Shown here piece after piece: positions 43,293-51,081 of a DNA stretch of 64,000 nt (position 1 is its first letter; each line of letters opens with the position of its first letter). The notes beneath the pieces were generated by a model, which made no database searches, had not been told where the DNA came from, and saw nothing but the letters and a program-made list of their open reading frames with translations. This stretch comes from Alicyclobacillus mali NBRC 102425 (GTDB taxonomy: Bacteria; Bacillota; Bacilli; Alicyclobacillales; Alicyclobacillaceae), in NCBI RefSeq assembly GCF_001570745.1, contig NZ_BCSG01000018.1, forward strand, positions 1 through 64,000, written 5' to 3'. The position numbers were made by a program, and so were the translations under genes.

Positions 43293-44053
43293 GTCCTATC
43301 CTCCTCCCATCGTGCCAAGAGCGCGTTCCAGATCTTCTTCCGCCTCGCGAGCAGTTCGAGCTGAGCGGCGTGCAGCGCGCGATGGTCTGATCGCTCGACG
43401 CGCGCCATGGCCCGCTCGGTGCGCCTCACCTCGGCTTCGATCCGGCAGCGAAGGCCCGGCGCACTCGCTAGGCACAGCAGCGGCCCGACCATCCAGAGCG
43501 CCTCCCACGCCTCGTCCGGCCGGAGGCCGCGATCGCAGAGGTGCGACAGCGGAACGGAGTAAGCTGGATCGGGCCCGCCCCGATATTCCGCGGCGATGAT
43601 CTCGTACGGCTTGTCCGCTTCGCACACCGCCTCCTCCGCGGCGAGATGAAACCCAAGGCGATACAGCGTCTGCCGCAACACGTGACCAGCCCCCATGGGC
43701 TGAAACACCAGCCGACGCGCGGAACGCGCGATATCCTCCCGTCTCTCGACCATGTCCGCCTGCGCGCGCCCACCAAGGCCCGCCGACACAATGACGTCCG
43801 CCTCACCCACCTGGAGCGGCTCCAAACCGTCCCCCAGGCGAATGGACGCGCGCGACAAAAGCCCGCGAGCGGCTAGATGCGCGCGGGCTTGGGACAGCGG
43901 GCCCTCGCGGACATCCGTCGCGATGGCGCGGCGGGTCATGCCCGCTTCGAGCGCGAATACTGGCAGGTAGGCGTGATCGGTGCCGATATCGGCCAACGTT
44001 TCACACGGGAGCGCCAATTCCGCCACGGCCCGGAGGCGCGGCCCCAAATCCAT
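43283..44053 (-). CDS. trmK: tRNA (adenine22-N1)-methyltransferase
   Basis: 256 residues. The class I SAM domain has motif I LADIGTDHAYLPVFALE and the catalytic-region segment VIVSAGLGGRAQADMV; a C-terminal helical part ends in basic helices. It methylates A22 of tRNA. ATG 44053 is 6 bases after GAGAGGGGG, and MDLGPRLRAVA is the family N-terminus; ATG 44059 is too close to the site. Overlaps nif3 by ten bases. Confidence 0.93.
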   Translation of the reverse strand: MDLGPRLRAVAELALPCETLADIGTDHAYLPVFALEAGMTRRAIATDVREGPLSQARAHLAARGLLSRASIRLGDGLEPLQVGEADVIVSAGLGGRAQADMVERREDIARSARRLVFQPMGAGHVLRQTLYRLGFHLAAEEAVCEADKPYEIIAAEYRGGPDPAYSVPLSHLCDRGLRPDEAWEALWMVGPLLCLASAPGLRCRIEAEVRRTERAMARVERSDHRALHAAQLELLARRKKIWNALLARWEEDRTCR

Positions 44054-44097
44054 TGCCATCCCCCTCTCGACTTCACTCACGCCATCAACAGTTGGGT

Positions 44098-44697
44098 TTA
44101 CGCCTTCCAAAACGGGGCCTGTCGTCCCCGGAGCATGTACTCGATATGGGCAAACACCTCGCGCACGGCTGCGCGAAACTCCCCTTTCGTGGACGCGGCG
44201 CCGCAGCCCGTCGCCTCCACGCCCAGCGTGCGCGCGACGGCAATCGCCCGCGGAAGGTGGTAGTCAGACGTGATGATGACCGCCGTCCGATACCCTCGAT
44301 CTCGCATGATATCCTTGCTGTGATACAAATTTTCCCACGTGTTGGTGGACATTCTCTCTTCGTGCACCGCGTCCGCGGGGACGCCGTTCATGACCAGGAA
44401 ACGCTTCATGCTCCTCGCCTCGGCAACGGTCTCGTTCTCCCCCCGGCCGCCGCTCACGATGATGGCGCGGATGTAGCCCTGGCGATACAACGCAATGGCC
44501 GCTCGAAGCCTGGCCGCAAGCGGATGGCTGGGTTCAAAGCCATCCGTGTACGCGCCGAGCACGACACCCACGTCGCTCTTCTCCGGGCGCATGGACCTTC
44601 CCTCGTATTTCAGGCGTTCGGCAAACCGAATGAGAAACGCGAGCGACCCCACCGCCGCCACCCCGCACGCCAGCAGGCACATCCACAGCCAGGCCAA
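44098..44697 (-). CDS. YdcF/SanA-family membrane protein (DUF218)
   Basis: 199 residues: one N-terminal helix and a DUF218 domain (VGVVLGAYTDGFEPSHPLAARL, IIVSGGRGENETVAEARSM, TNTWENLYHSKDIM, VIITSDYHLPRAIAVAR). Linked in other bacteria to the cell envelope and peptidoglycan precursor recycling; the exact role is unknown. The frame starts at TTG 44697. The best site plus ATG (AAGGAGA with ATG 44716) is out of frame by one base, so the N-terminus is uncertain. Lies between rpoD and trmK. Confidence 0.82.
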   Translation of the reverse strand: MAWLWMCLLACGVAAVGSLAFLIRFAERLKYEGRSMRPEKSDVGVVLGAYTDGFEPSHPLAARLRAAIALYRQGYIRAIIVSGGRGENETVAEARSMKRFLVMNGVPADAVHEERMSTNTWENLYHSKDIMRDRGYRTAVIITSDYHLPRAIAVARTLGVEATGCGAASTKGEFRAAVREVFAHIEYMLRGRQAPFWKA

Positions 44698-44871
44698 GTT
44701 GTCCCCACCGCCTCATCGCCGTCTCCTTCTCCCACGATACGCGGACGATGAGAGCTGTAGACCGGCGAGCAATGAGCCAACGTTTCGTCGCCCAGTTGCC
44801 AAAAACGAAATCAGGCCGCCACGCCCCATCACGAGACGAGCAGCCTGTGCATGCGCGGAGTGGCCATATCC

Positions 44872-45978
44872 TCACTCGAGGAAGTCCTTGAGCCGCTTGC
44901 TTCGACTCGGGTGGCGCAGCTTGCGGAGCGCCTTCGCCTCAATTTGGCGGATGCGTTCCCGCGTCACCCCAAACACCTTGCCGACTTCCTCCAGGGTGCG
45001 AGTGCGGCCGTCATCCAATCCGAAGCGCAGCCGAAGCACGTTTTCCTCGCGCTCCGTCAGCGTGTCGAGCACGTCCTCCAACTGCTCCTTCAAGAGCTCG
45101 TAAGCCGCCGCGTCCGCCGGCGCGGGTGCCTCGTCGTCCGGAATAAAGTCGCCGAGATGCGAGTCATCCTCTTCGCCAATCGGCGTCTCCAGCGACACAG
45201 GTTCCTGCGCGATTTTCTGAATCTCGCGCACCTTCTCCGGCGTCAGGTCCATCTCGGCGGCAATCTCTTCCGGCGTCGGCTCACGCCCCAACTCCTGAAG
45301 GAGCTGCCGGGAGACGCGGATGAGCTTGTTAATCGTCTCCACCATGTGCACCGGAATTCGGATGGTCCGCGCCTGGTCGGCAATGGCCCGCGTGATGGCC
45401 TGCCGGATCCACCACGTGGCGTACGTGCTGAACTTGTAGCCCTTTCGGTAGTCAAACTTCTCAACCGCCTTGAGCAAGCCCAGGTTGCCTTCTTGGATCA
45501 GGTCGAGAAACAGCATGCCACGCCCGACGTATCGCTTCGCGATGCTGACCACAAGGCGCAGGTTGGCCTCCGCCAGGCGCTGCTTCGCCTCTTCGTCCCC
45601 TTGTTCGATCCGCTTGGCGAGCTCGATCTCCTCCTGCGCGGACAAAAGCGGCACGCGCCCAATCTCCTTCAGGTACATGCGCACGGGATCCGAAATCTTG
45701 ACGCCGGGCGGAACGGAGAGATCGTCGAGATCGTAATCGTCGTCCTCGCGCCCCCCTTCTTCGTCCCGCTCGTTCACGACGTCAATCCCGAGTTCCGCCA
45801 GCTGTTCGAAGAAATCATCCATCGCATCGGCGTCCATGTCGAACGAGCTCAGCCGATCCGAGATCTCCTCATATGTCAACGAGCCTTGTTTTTTGCCCAG
45901 TTCAATCAGCTGCTGTTTCGCTTCCTGAAGGGTGATACCCTGATCCTCATCGCGGATTTCGTCATTCGTCTTCGCCAT
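44872..45978 (-). CDS. rpoD: RNA polymerase primary sigma factor (SigA)
   Basis: 368 residues. Region 1.1 is present ([20 protein letters not shown]), then an acidic linker, region 1.2 ([11 protein letters not shown]), regions 2.1-2.4 ([37 protein letters not shown]), region 3 ([19 protein letters not shown]), and 4.2 ([18 protein letters not shown]). Full-length for a Bacillales SigA. It lies 36 bases after dnaG, the classical primase-sigma operon. Confidence 0.98.
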   Translation of the reverse strand: MAKTNDEIRDEDQGITLQEAKQQLIELGKKQGSLTYEEISDRLSSFDMDADAMDDFFEQLAELGIDVVNERDEEGGREDDDYDLDDLSVPPGVKISDPVRMYLKEIGRVPLLSAQEEIELAKRIEQGDEEAKQRLAEANLRLVVSIAKRYVGRGMLFLDLIQEGNLGLLKAVEKFDYRKGYKFSTYATWWIRQAITRAIADQARTIRIPVHMVETINKLIRVSRQLLQELGREPTPEEIAAEMDLTPEKVREIQKIAQEPVSLETPIGEEDDSHLGDFIPDDEAPAPADAAAYELLKEQLEDVLDTLTEREENVLRLRFGLDDGRTRTLEEVGKVFGVTRERIRQIEAKALRKLRHPSRSKRLKDFLE

Positions 45979-46014
45979 GTTCCCCGCCTCCTTTACCCCA
46001 TTCGGCGCAACCCG

Positions 46015-47820
46015 TCATTCGGCGTGGAGCGCGCGGGGCTGCTTCATGGTTGCAATCTGGCTCTGAATCCACTCCACTTGCAGTTTGATCTCTCTAGTCT
46101 TTTCTTGGTCGCCGGCCGCCTCGGCCTCGCCCCACGCTCGCACCTTTTCCTTCAACTCCTGCTCCAACCTGGAAAGCTCGAGCGCCCTCAGGTAATCCTC
46201 CACGAGTTCCACCGTGATCTCAGGAGGCTCGTCAAACAGGAGGGAAGACGCCAGGCGAATCAAATCCTCATCTTCCAGCCGATCCACGAACGCGGACGGC
46301 GGTTGTCCTGGCTGCTCGAGCCGCCAGGAGTACACGTGCGACAAAAGCGCCGTATGCAGTGGATGGGCAAGCTCGGTGACGCCCTTCTCCATCAGGTACT
46401 CTGCCGCTTCCTGGCTGAACAGCGCAGCCTGGAGAATCCGGAGGCTCACCTGATCCTTCCCCTTGGCGGCGCGCGGAGCATTCATCCACGGGGCAACCTC
46501 TTCCCTCGAAGGAGAACGACGCCTTAATGGTTTCGCGAAACCGCGCATCTCCTCCTTCAATGTTTCGACAGAGAGGTTAAATTCCTGTGACAAATTTCGC
46601 AGCTGATATTCCTGTTCAACCGGGCTTGCGCGCTCCGCCAGCAGTCGCAGCGCCTGACGCAAAAACTCGGTTCGACCGGCCGGGCTCACCCACTCCGCGC
46701 GGGCGCGCAGGTCCTCCATCAAGAACTGAACCGCGGTCCACGTCGATTCCGACAGCATGCGCTCAAACGCCCGCGCGCCGTGTGCTCGGATGTATTCGTC
46801 CGGATCCATGCCGTCAGGGAGCCGAAGCACCACGGGCGTGACACTGGCCTGCTCAAGCACGTCGATGGCCCGGACCGCCGCCTTACGCCCGGCCTCATCG
46901 CCGTCGTATGCGATGACGACCTTGTCACATTCGGCCTTGAGCAACTGGGCCTGCTCTTCTGTCAAGCTCGTACCGAGCGTTGCAACCGCGCATTCGATGC
47001 CCGCCTGAGCCACAGCCAAAACATCCATGTAACCTTCGAGCAGCAGAGCTCTCCGTTCCTGGCGTATCGCCTTCCGCGCGCGATGCACATTGAAGAGCAT
47101 CCTGCCCTTGTGAAACAGCTCATATTCGGGCGAATTGAGGTATTTGGGCTTCACTTCGTCGCCCATGGCCCTCGCGCCGAAGGCGACGACCTGTCCTCGC
47201 CGGTCCGCGATGGGAATGATGACGCGGCCGCGAAACCGATCCACCAGTTCACCGCCGAGATCCACCGCGAGTCCGCAGGAAATGAGTTCTTCAGCCGAAA
47301 AGCCCTTTTGCTGAAGAAACGACATCATGGCCCGGCCCGAGGGAGGCGCATAGCCCAATTGGTAGCTCGCCATGGTTGACCGTGAAATTCCGCGCGAAAG
47401 AAGATAGTGAAGGGCTTGCACTCCAGCATCTGTATTCATTAGAATGTGGTTGAACGCTTTTGCGGCCAGCTCGTGTGCCTGCCGGTACCGCTCGAGCTTA
47501 GGTGAGCGTGGAGCAGACGCTCGCATCGATTCTGGCACGGCGATACCGCAGCGCTCGGCGAGCAACGACACCGTCTCTGCAAACGACAGGCCCTCGATAT
47601 CCATGAGAAATCGGAACACGGTGCCGCCGGCCCCACATCCGAAGCAATGGTATACTTGGCGGTCGGGCGAGACGGAAAACGAGGGCGTGCGCTCGTTGTG
47701 GAACGGGCACAGTCCAACATACGAGCGCCCCGACTTGCGCAGAGGCACGTATTCGCTGATGACTTCGACGATGTCGACCTTCTGGCGCAGCGTATCTATG
47801 AACGTCTCTGGAACGTTCAT
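46015..47820 (-). CDS. dnaG: DNA primase
   Basis: 601 residues. The N-terminal zinc-binding domain has CPFHNERTPSFSVSPD and YHCFGCG (CHC2 fold), then the Toprim catalytic core (LLEGYMDVLA, VIAYDGDEAGRKA), and a C-terminal helicase-interaction domain. ATG 47820 follows AGGGGGTG; the family N-terminus is VPETFIDTLRQKVDIVEVIS, so the open codons upstream to 47949 are not used. Followed by rpoD. Confidence 0.97.
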   Translation of the reverse strand: MNVPETFIDTLRQKVDIVEVISEYVPLRKSGRSYVGLCPFHNERTPSFSVSPDRQVYHCFGCGAGGTVFRFLMDIEGLSFAETVSLLAERCGIAVPESMRASAPRSPKLERYRQAHELAAKAFNHILMNTDAGVQALHYLLSRGISRSTMASYQLGYAPPSGRAMMSFLQQKGFSAEELISCGLAVDLGGELVDRFRGRVIIPIADRRGQVVAFGARAMGDEVKPKYLNSPEYELFHKGRMLFNVHRARKAIRQERRALLLEGYMDVLAVAQAGIECAVATLGTSLTEEQAQLLKAECDKVVIAYDGDEAGRKAAVRAIDVLEQASVTPVVLRLPDGMDPDEYIRAHGARAFERMLSESTWTAVQFLMEDLRARAEWVSPAGRTEFLRQALRLLAERASPVEQEYQLRNLSQEFNLSVETLKEEMRGFAKPLRRRSPSREEVAPWMNAPRAAKGKDQVSLRILQAALFSQEAAEYLMEKGVTELAHPLHTALLSHVYSWRLEQPGQPPSAFVDRLEDEDLIRLASSLLFDEPPEITVELVEDYLRALELSRLEQELKEKVRAWGEAEAAGDQEKTREIKLQVEWIQSQIATMKQPRALHAE

Positions 47821-47891
47821 CACTGCACCCCCTATGCGGCGTGAACCCACGGCCGTATGTGGCCATGTGGTTCGCCGGTACCTACTCACGT

Positions 47892-47917
47892 ATTCTACAA
47901 AGTAGGACACTTTCCTC
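47892..47917 (-). promoter_or_regulatory. SigH-like promoter upstream of dnaG-rpoD
   Basis: On the minus strand GAGGAAAG (47917-47910) and GTAGAAT (47898-47892) are about 11-12 bases apart, matching the SigH pattern RnAGGAwWW and RnnGAAT. It lies about 70 bases before ATG 47820. In B. subtilis the sigA operon is also read from a SigH promoter at sporulation onset. The rest of the 265-base dnaG-recO spacer shows no gene. Confidence 0.45.
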
Positions 47918-48085
47918 CTATCCGCAAAAAATTGTCTCTTTCTCGACACGAATCGACACCAAGGCTTCTCTCGAAGCTTGCGGCGTCCCCGGAAGCCAGC
48001 TCTGAGACATGCCTAGTATCGACGCCCCAAGTCAAATTTATCCTCTTCTCTATCCCCGAATCAGTTTATGGTTCCCACATGTCGC

Positions 48086-48901
48086 TTATGTGTGAAGATC
48101 GCCGCGATGATCGTCAGGGGCGTCGGGGAGCGACGCCACGATATCGTCGAGCACTTGGCGCGCTCGGCCTCCCACGCCTGCGAATTCGCGCAGTTGATGC
48201 GCGAGAATGCGAGACAGCGAATCCCGCATGCCGCCCGAAAGATCGACACGGTGAAGTTTGGCAATATCGGCGTACGTCAACAGGTGGAGGACAGCCGCTA
48301 TCTTGCGCGGCACCGGCCACGCGCGGGTTACGTCGCTCGCCACGGCGCTCACGCACTCTCCGCAAATGAGGCCGCCTTCGCGCGGATCGTAGCGCAGCTC
48401 TCCGCCGGCCTGTGCAAATTCGGCACCGCAGCGAATGCAGCGGCGCCAATCGGGCGCCACCCCGAGCCACGCGCACACCTTTAGCTCAAACGCGCGCGCG
48501 AGCACATCCGCAGGCACTCGATCCGCCTCCAGCCCGTCCAACACCGACACAAATTGCCGGTAGGCCGCCGGAGGCGCGTCGGGCCGCTCCGGAACGGTGC
48601 GGCTGGCGAGATCGCACAAATAGGCGGCGTAGGCCGCTTTGACCACATCTTCGTGTACGGCGCGTCGCAGGCGGGCGATCTCGGCCTGCCGCACGTCGCC
48701 CATCCCCCGCCCTTGGTACAATACGTAGGTCCCTTGCGCGCAGAGGCGCGCCGCCGCCGACAGGCGCCCGGTCGACCTTGCGCCGCCTCGCGCCATGGCC
48801 GTCACGAGCCCTGTTTCGGTCAGGAGCGTCAGGATGGCATCGCGCTCGCCGTAGCGCACAACCCGCACGACAACGGCCTCTGTCGTCCATATCACCGTCA
48901 C
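48086..48901 (-). CDS. recO: DNA repair protein RecO
   Basis: 271 residues. The N-terminal OB fold (TTEAVVVRVVRYGERDAILTLL) is followed by a helical domain and the zinc ribbon CIRCGAEFAQAGG ... GLICGEC (four cysteines). It loads RecA together with RecR and anneals DNA. GTG 48901 follows GAAGGG by 6 bases and sits 2 bases after the yqzL stop; GTG 48895 is an alternative. Last gene before the dnaG promoter region. Confidence 0.94.
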   Translation of the reverse strand: MTVIWTTEAVVVRVVRYGERDAILTLLTETGLVTAMARGGARSTGRLSAAARLCAQGTYVLYQGRGMGDVRQAEIARLRRAVHEDVVKAAYAAYLCDLASRTVPERPDAPPAAYRQFVSVLDGLEADRVPADVLARAFELKVCAWLGVAPDWRRCIRCGAEFAQAGGELRYDPREGGLICGECVSAVASDVTRAWPVPRKIAAVLHLLTYADIAKLHRVDLSGGMRDSLSRILAHQLREFAGVGGRARQVLDDIVASLPDAPDDHRGDLHT

Positions 48902-48903
48902 AC

Positions 48904-49065
48904 TCAGCCCTTCAGCGACGCCTGGAAATGCGAATCCTGATGGAGCTCGTCTTCTTCCGGTTGTTCCTCGTCCGGGAGTTGTTCTGCTTCTTGACAGGCC
49001 CGATACAGGAGGTACGCGTACACGTCCCCGGTGAGCTCGAATACCTTCCACGTGATGTCACGCAT
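48904..49065 (-). CDS. yqzL: YqzL-like small protein
   Basis: 53 residues beginning MRDITWKVFELTGDVYAYLL, which matches the short YqzL family found between era and recO in Bacilli; the acidic tail (PDEEQPEEDEL) is longer than in most members. The function is unknown. The start is ATG 49065 or ATG 49071, both after AAGGGAG. It ends 2 bases before the recO start, so it belongs to the era-recO operon. Confidence 0.88.
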   Translation of the reverse strand: MRDITWKVFELTGDVYAYLLYRACQEAEQLPDEEQPEEDELHQDSHFQASLKG

Positions 49066-49156
49066 CGGCATCGTCTCCCTTCCGCTCCGCGGACTGCATT
49101 TCCATGGTTGTAGTCTGCCGTGATGCCCCTCCCGTATACCCGGAATCCCCTGGGGC

Positions 49157-50053
49157 TCAGCCGTCCCGATCGAAGCCGAACTGGTGCAGCAACGCCGGCT
49201 TGTTCCGCCAATCCCGCTTCACTTTGACCCACAGCTCCAGGTAAATCCGATTGCCGAACAAAGCCTCAAGCTCGTGCCGCGCCATCTCGCCCACGCGCTT
49301 TAACATCTGGCCCTGTTTGCCGATGAGAATGGCCTTTTGGCTCTCCCGCTCGGTGTAAATGACCGCGCTGACGTACAACGTGTCCGACGAACGGCGCTCC
49401 ATGTGTTCCACGGCCACCATCACCGAGTGTGGGACTTCGTCGCGCGTCAGCATCAGCACTTTTTCCCGCACAATTTCGCTGACGATGAACGATTCCGGCT
49501 GGTCCGTGATCATGTCGTCCGGGTAATACCTCGGCCCCTCCGGCAGTCGCTTCTCGATCACCTCGGCCAAGAGGTCCACCTGCTCGCCTCTGAGCGCTGA
49601 AATCGGCACGTATTCGTCAAAGGGCCGGAGCGCCTGATACTCCTCGATGCGCTTCAACACAAGGGCGCGATCCTCCAGTGCATCCACTTTGTTGAGCGCG
49701 AGAGCGACCGGCGTCCGCACGCGCTCGAGCTGCTTGACGATCTCGATTTCCGTGGGATGCACGTACGAAGACGCATCCACCACCAGGACGATCACGTCCA
49801 CCTCGTTCAGCGTCTTGAGCGCGATGTCCACCATGTACTCGCCCAAGCGATGCTTCGGCTTGTGAATACCAGGCGTGTCGATGAAGATCATCTGCGACGT
49901 CTCCGTCGTCCGCACGCCGCGGATGCGGTTGCGCGTCGTCTGCGGTCGGTTCGACATGATGGCGACCTTCTGCCCGACGAGCGCGTTGAGAAGAGTCGAC
50001 TTGCCGACGTTCGGCCGACCTATGAGCGCCACGAAACCAGATTTGTAGGTCAT
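49157..50053 (-). CDS. era: GTPase Era
   Basis: 298 residues. G1 is GRPNVGKST, switch and G3 DTPGIHKPKHRLGEY, and G4 LNKVDAL; the C-terminal KH domain has IGKQGQMLKRVGEMARHELE. It assists 16S rRNA 3' end processing and 30S assembly. ATG 50053 overlaps the dgkA stop (ATGA) and has GGGGGAG upstream. The large frame open upstream of 50053 is out of phase with dgkA and not coding. Confidence 0.97.
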   Translation of the reverse strand: MTYKSGFVALIGRPNVGKSTLLNALVGQKVAIMSNRPQTTRNRIRGVRTTETSQMIFIDTPGIHKPKHRLGEYMVDIALKTLNEVDVIVLVVDASSYVHPTEIEIVKQLERVRTPVALALNKVDALEDRALVLKRIEEYQALRPFDEYVPISALRGEQVDLLAEVIEKRLPEGPRYYPDDMITDQPESFIVSEIVREKVLMLTRDEVPHSVMVAVEHMERRSSDTLYVSAVIYTERESQKAILIGKQGQMLKRVGEMARHELEALFGNRIYLELWVKVKRDWRNKPALLHQFGFDRDG

Positions 50054-50589
50054 TCCGCTGCTCCCCCCTTTCGCGGCCGTTTGATCTCGATGTCTGGGTG
50101 GTAAGGCCAAAGCCTCACTGCCCATACGGCCATCAACCAAATGGTGACAAGAACCACTGACCCCAGATTGCGAAGGCTCCAAAGCCACAAGTGCCACGGC
50201 CAGTCGGACACGAGCAGCCACGCCGCGATGGCGAGCGCTCCAAACGCGACGAACGTCACGGCGCCGCTCGCGACGTCCTTCGCCATGCCAGCCACCGGAT
50301 GATCTTTCCAGGTGGAAGCCACGTCCACGGCCAGTTCGATCGCCGTGTTGAACAGTTCTGCGGCGAATACGCACATCGACACGAACACCGTCAGGGCCGC
50401 CTGCGCGATGCTGGGGCGCAGGCACCACTCGACGGCGGCGAGGCAGGTGAACAGCCAGACGTCCCGCTTCAGATTTTTCTCTGTGTGGAAGGCGTACACG
50501 ACGCCGCGCAGGCTGTACGCCACGGCGCGGACAAACGGCTGCGCCTTGGCGTCGGTTCGCGCGTGCCCGCCTCGCCCCGCGTCCTTCAT
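50050..50589 (-). CDS. dgkA: Diacylglycerol/undecaprenol kinase family protein
   Basis: 179 residues. The DgkA core runs to about residue 125 with the catalytic segment ELFNTAIELAVDVAS; two further hydrophobic spans and a charged tail follow, making it longer than B. subtilis DgkA (about 123). In Gram-positives this enzyme phosphorylates undecaprenol. The N-terminus carries FHTEKNLKRDVW. It sits between ybeY and era; the cdd gene often found here is missing. Confidence 0.9.
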   Translation of the reverse strand: MKDAGRGGHARTDAKAQPFVRAVAYSLRGVVYAFHTEKNLKRDVWLFTCLAAVEWCLRPSIAQAALTVFVSMCVFAAELFNTAIELAVDVASTWKDHPVAGMAKDVASGAVTFVAFGALAIAAWLLVSDWPWHLWLWSLRNLGSVVLVTIWLMAVWAVRLWPYHPDIEIKRPRKGGAAE

Positions 50590-50607
50590 GGATTCACCGC
50601 CTCGTCA

Positions 50608-51081
50608 CTACGATCTCGCCAGCCCGATGCCGAGCAAGATCTCCTCCTGAAGCCCGAACATCTCGCGTTCGCCCGCCTCATCCTCGTGATCGAACCCGTT
50701 CAGGTGCAAAAAGCCGTGCACCAACAAAAACGCCATTTCTCTTGCGAGGGAATGGCCGTATGCCCCGGCCTGTTCGTGGGCGCGATCGACGCTCACCACG
50801 ATATCGCCGAGGATGGGGTCCACGTCGTCGGGATCGGCCAGCGCCACGCCCTCGTTCATCGGGAAGGACAACACGTCGGTGGGCCTGTCCACCTGGCGAT
50901 AGGTCCGGTTCAACTCGTGGATGGCGCCATCGTCGACCAACAGCACGGACACCTCGCCCCGCACCCCGATTCGCTCGGCCGCCGCCTCAAGCACGCGTTC
51001 GACAAACGCCTGCGGGTCAGCGTTCGGCGGATCGAGCGGCCATTCCACCTCACAGGTGACATCGATGGACAAACGGTTCAC
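50608..51081 (-). CDS. ybeY: rRNA maturation endoribonuclease YbeY
   Basis: 157 residues with the zinc-binding motif HGFLHLNGFDH (HxxxHxxxxxH), and the conserved arginine region LNRTYRQVDRPTDVLSFP. It acts in 16S rRNA 3' processing and ribosome quality control. The start overlaps the pgpH stop by 4 bases; dgkA follows after 18 bases. Confidence 0.96.
   Translation of the reverse strand: MNRLSIDVTCEVEWPLDPPNADPQAFVERVLEAAAERIGVRGEVSVLLVDDGAIHELNRTYRQVDRPTDVLSFPMNEGVALADPDDVDPILGDIVVSVDRAHEQAGAYGHSLAREMAFLLVHGFLHLNGFDHEDEAGEREMFGLQEEILLGIGLARS

Noticed and set aside
47821-47949. N-terminal extension of DnaG
   Set aside because: The frame is open but the conserved primase N-terminus begins at 47820, and the extension overlaps the SigH-like promoter.
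50054-50428. N-terminal extension of Era
   Set aside because: Overlaps dgkA in another frame; Era is full length from 50053.
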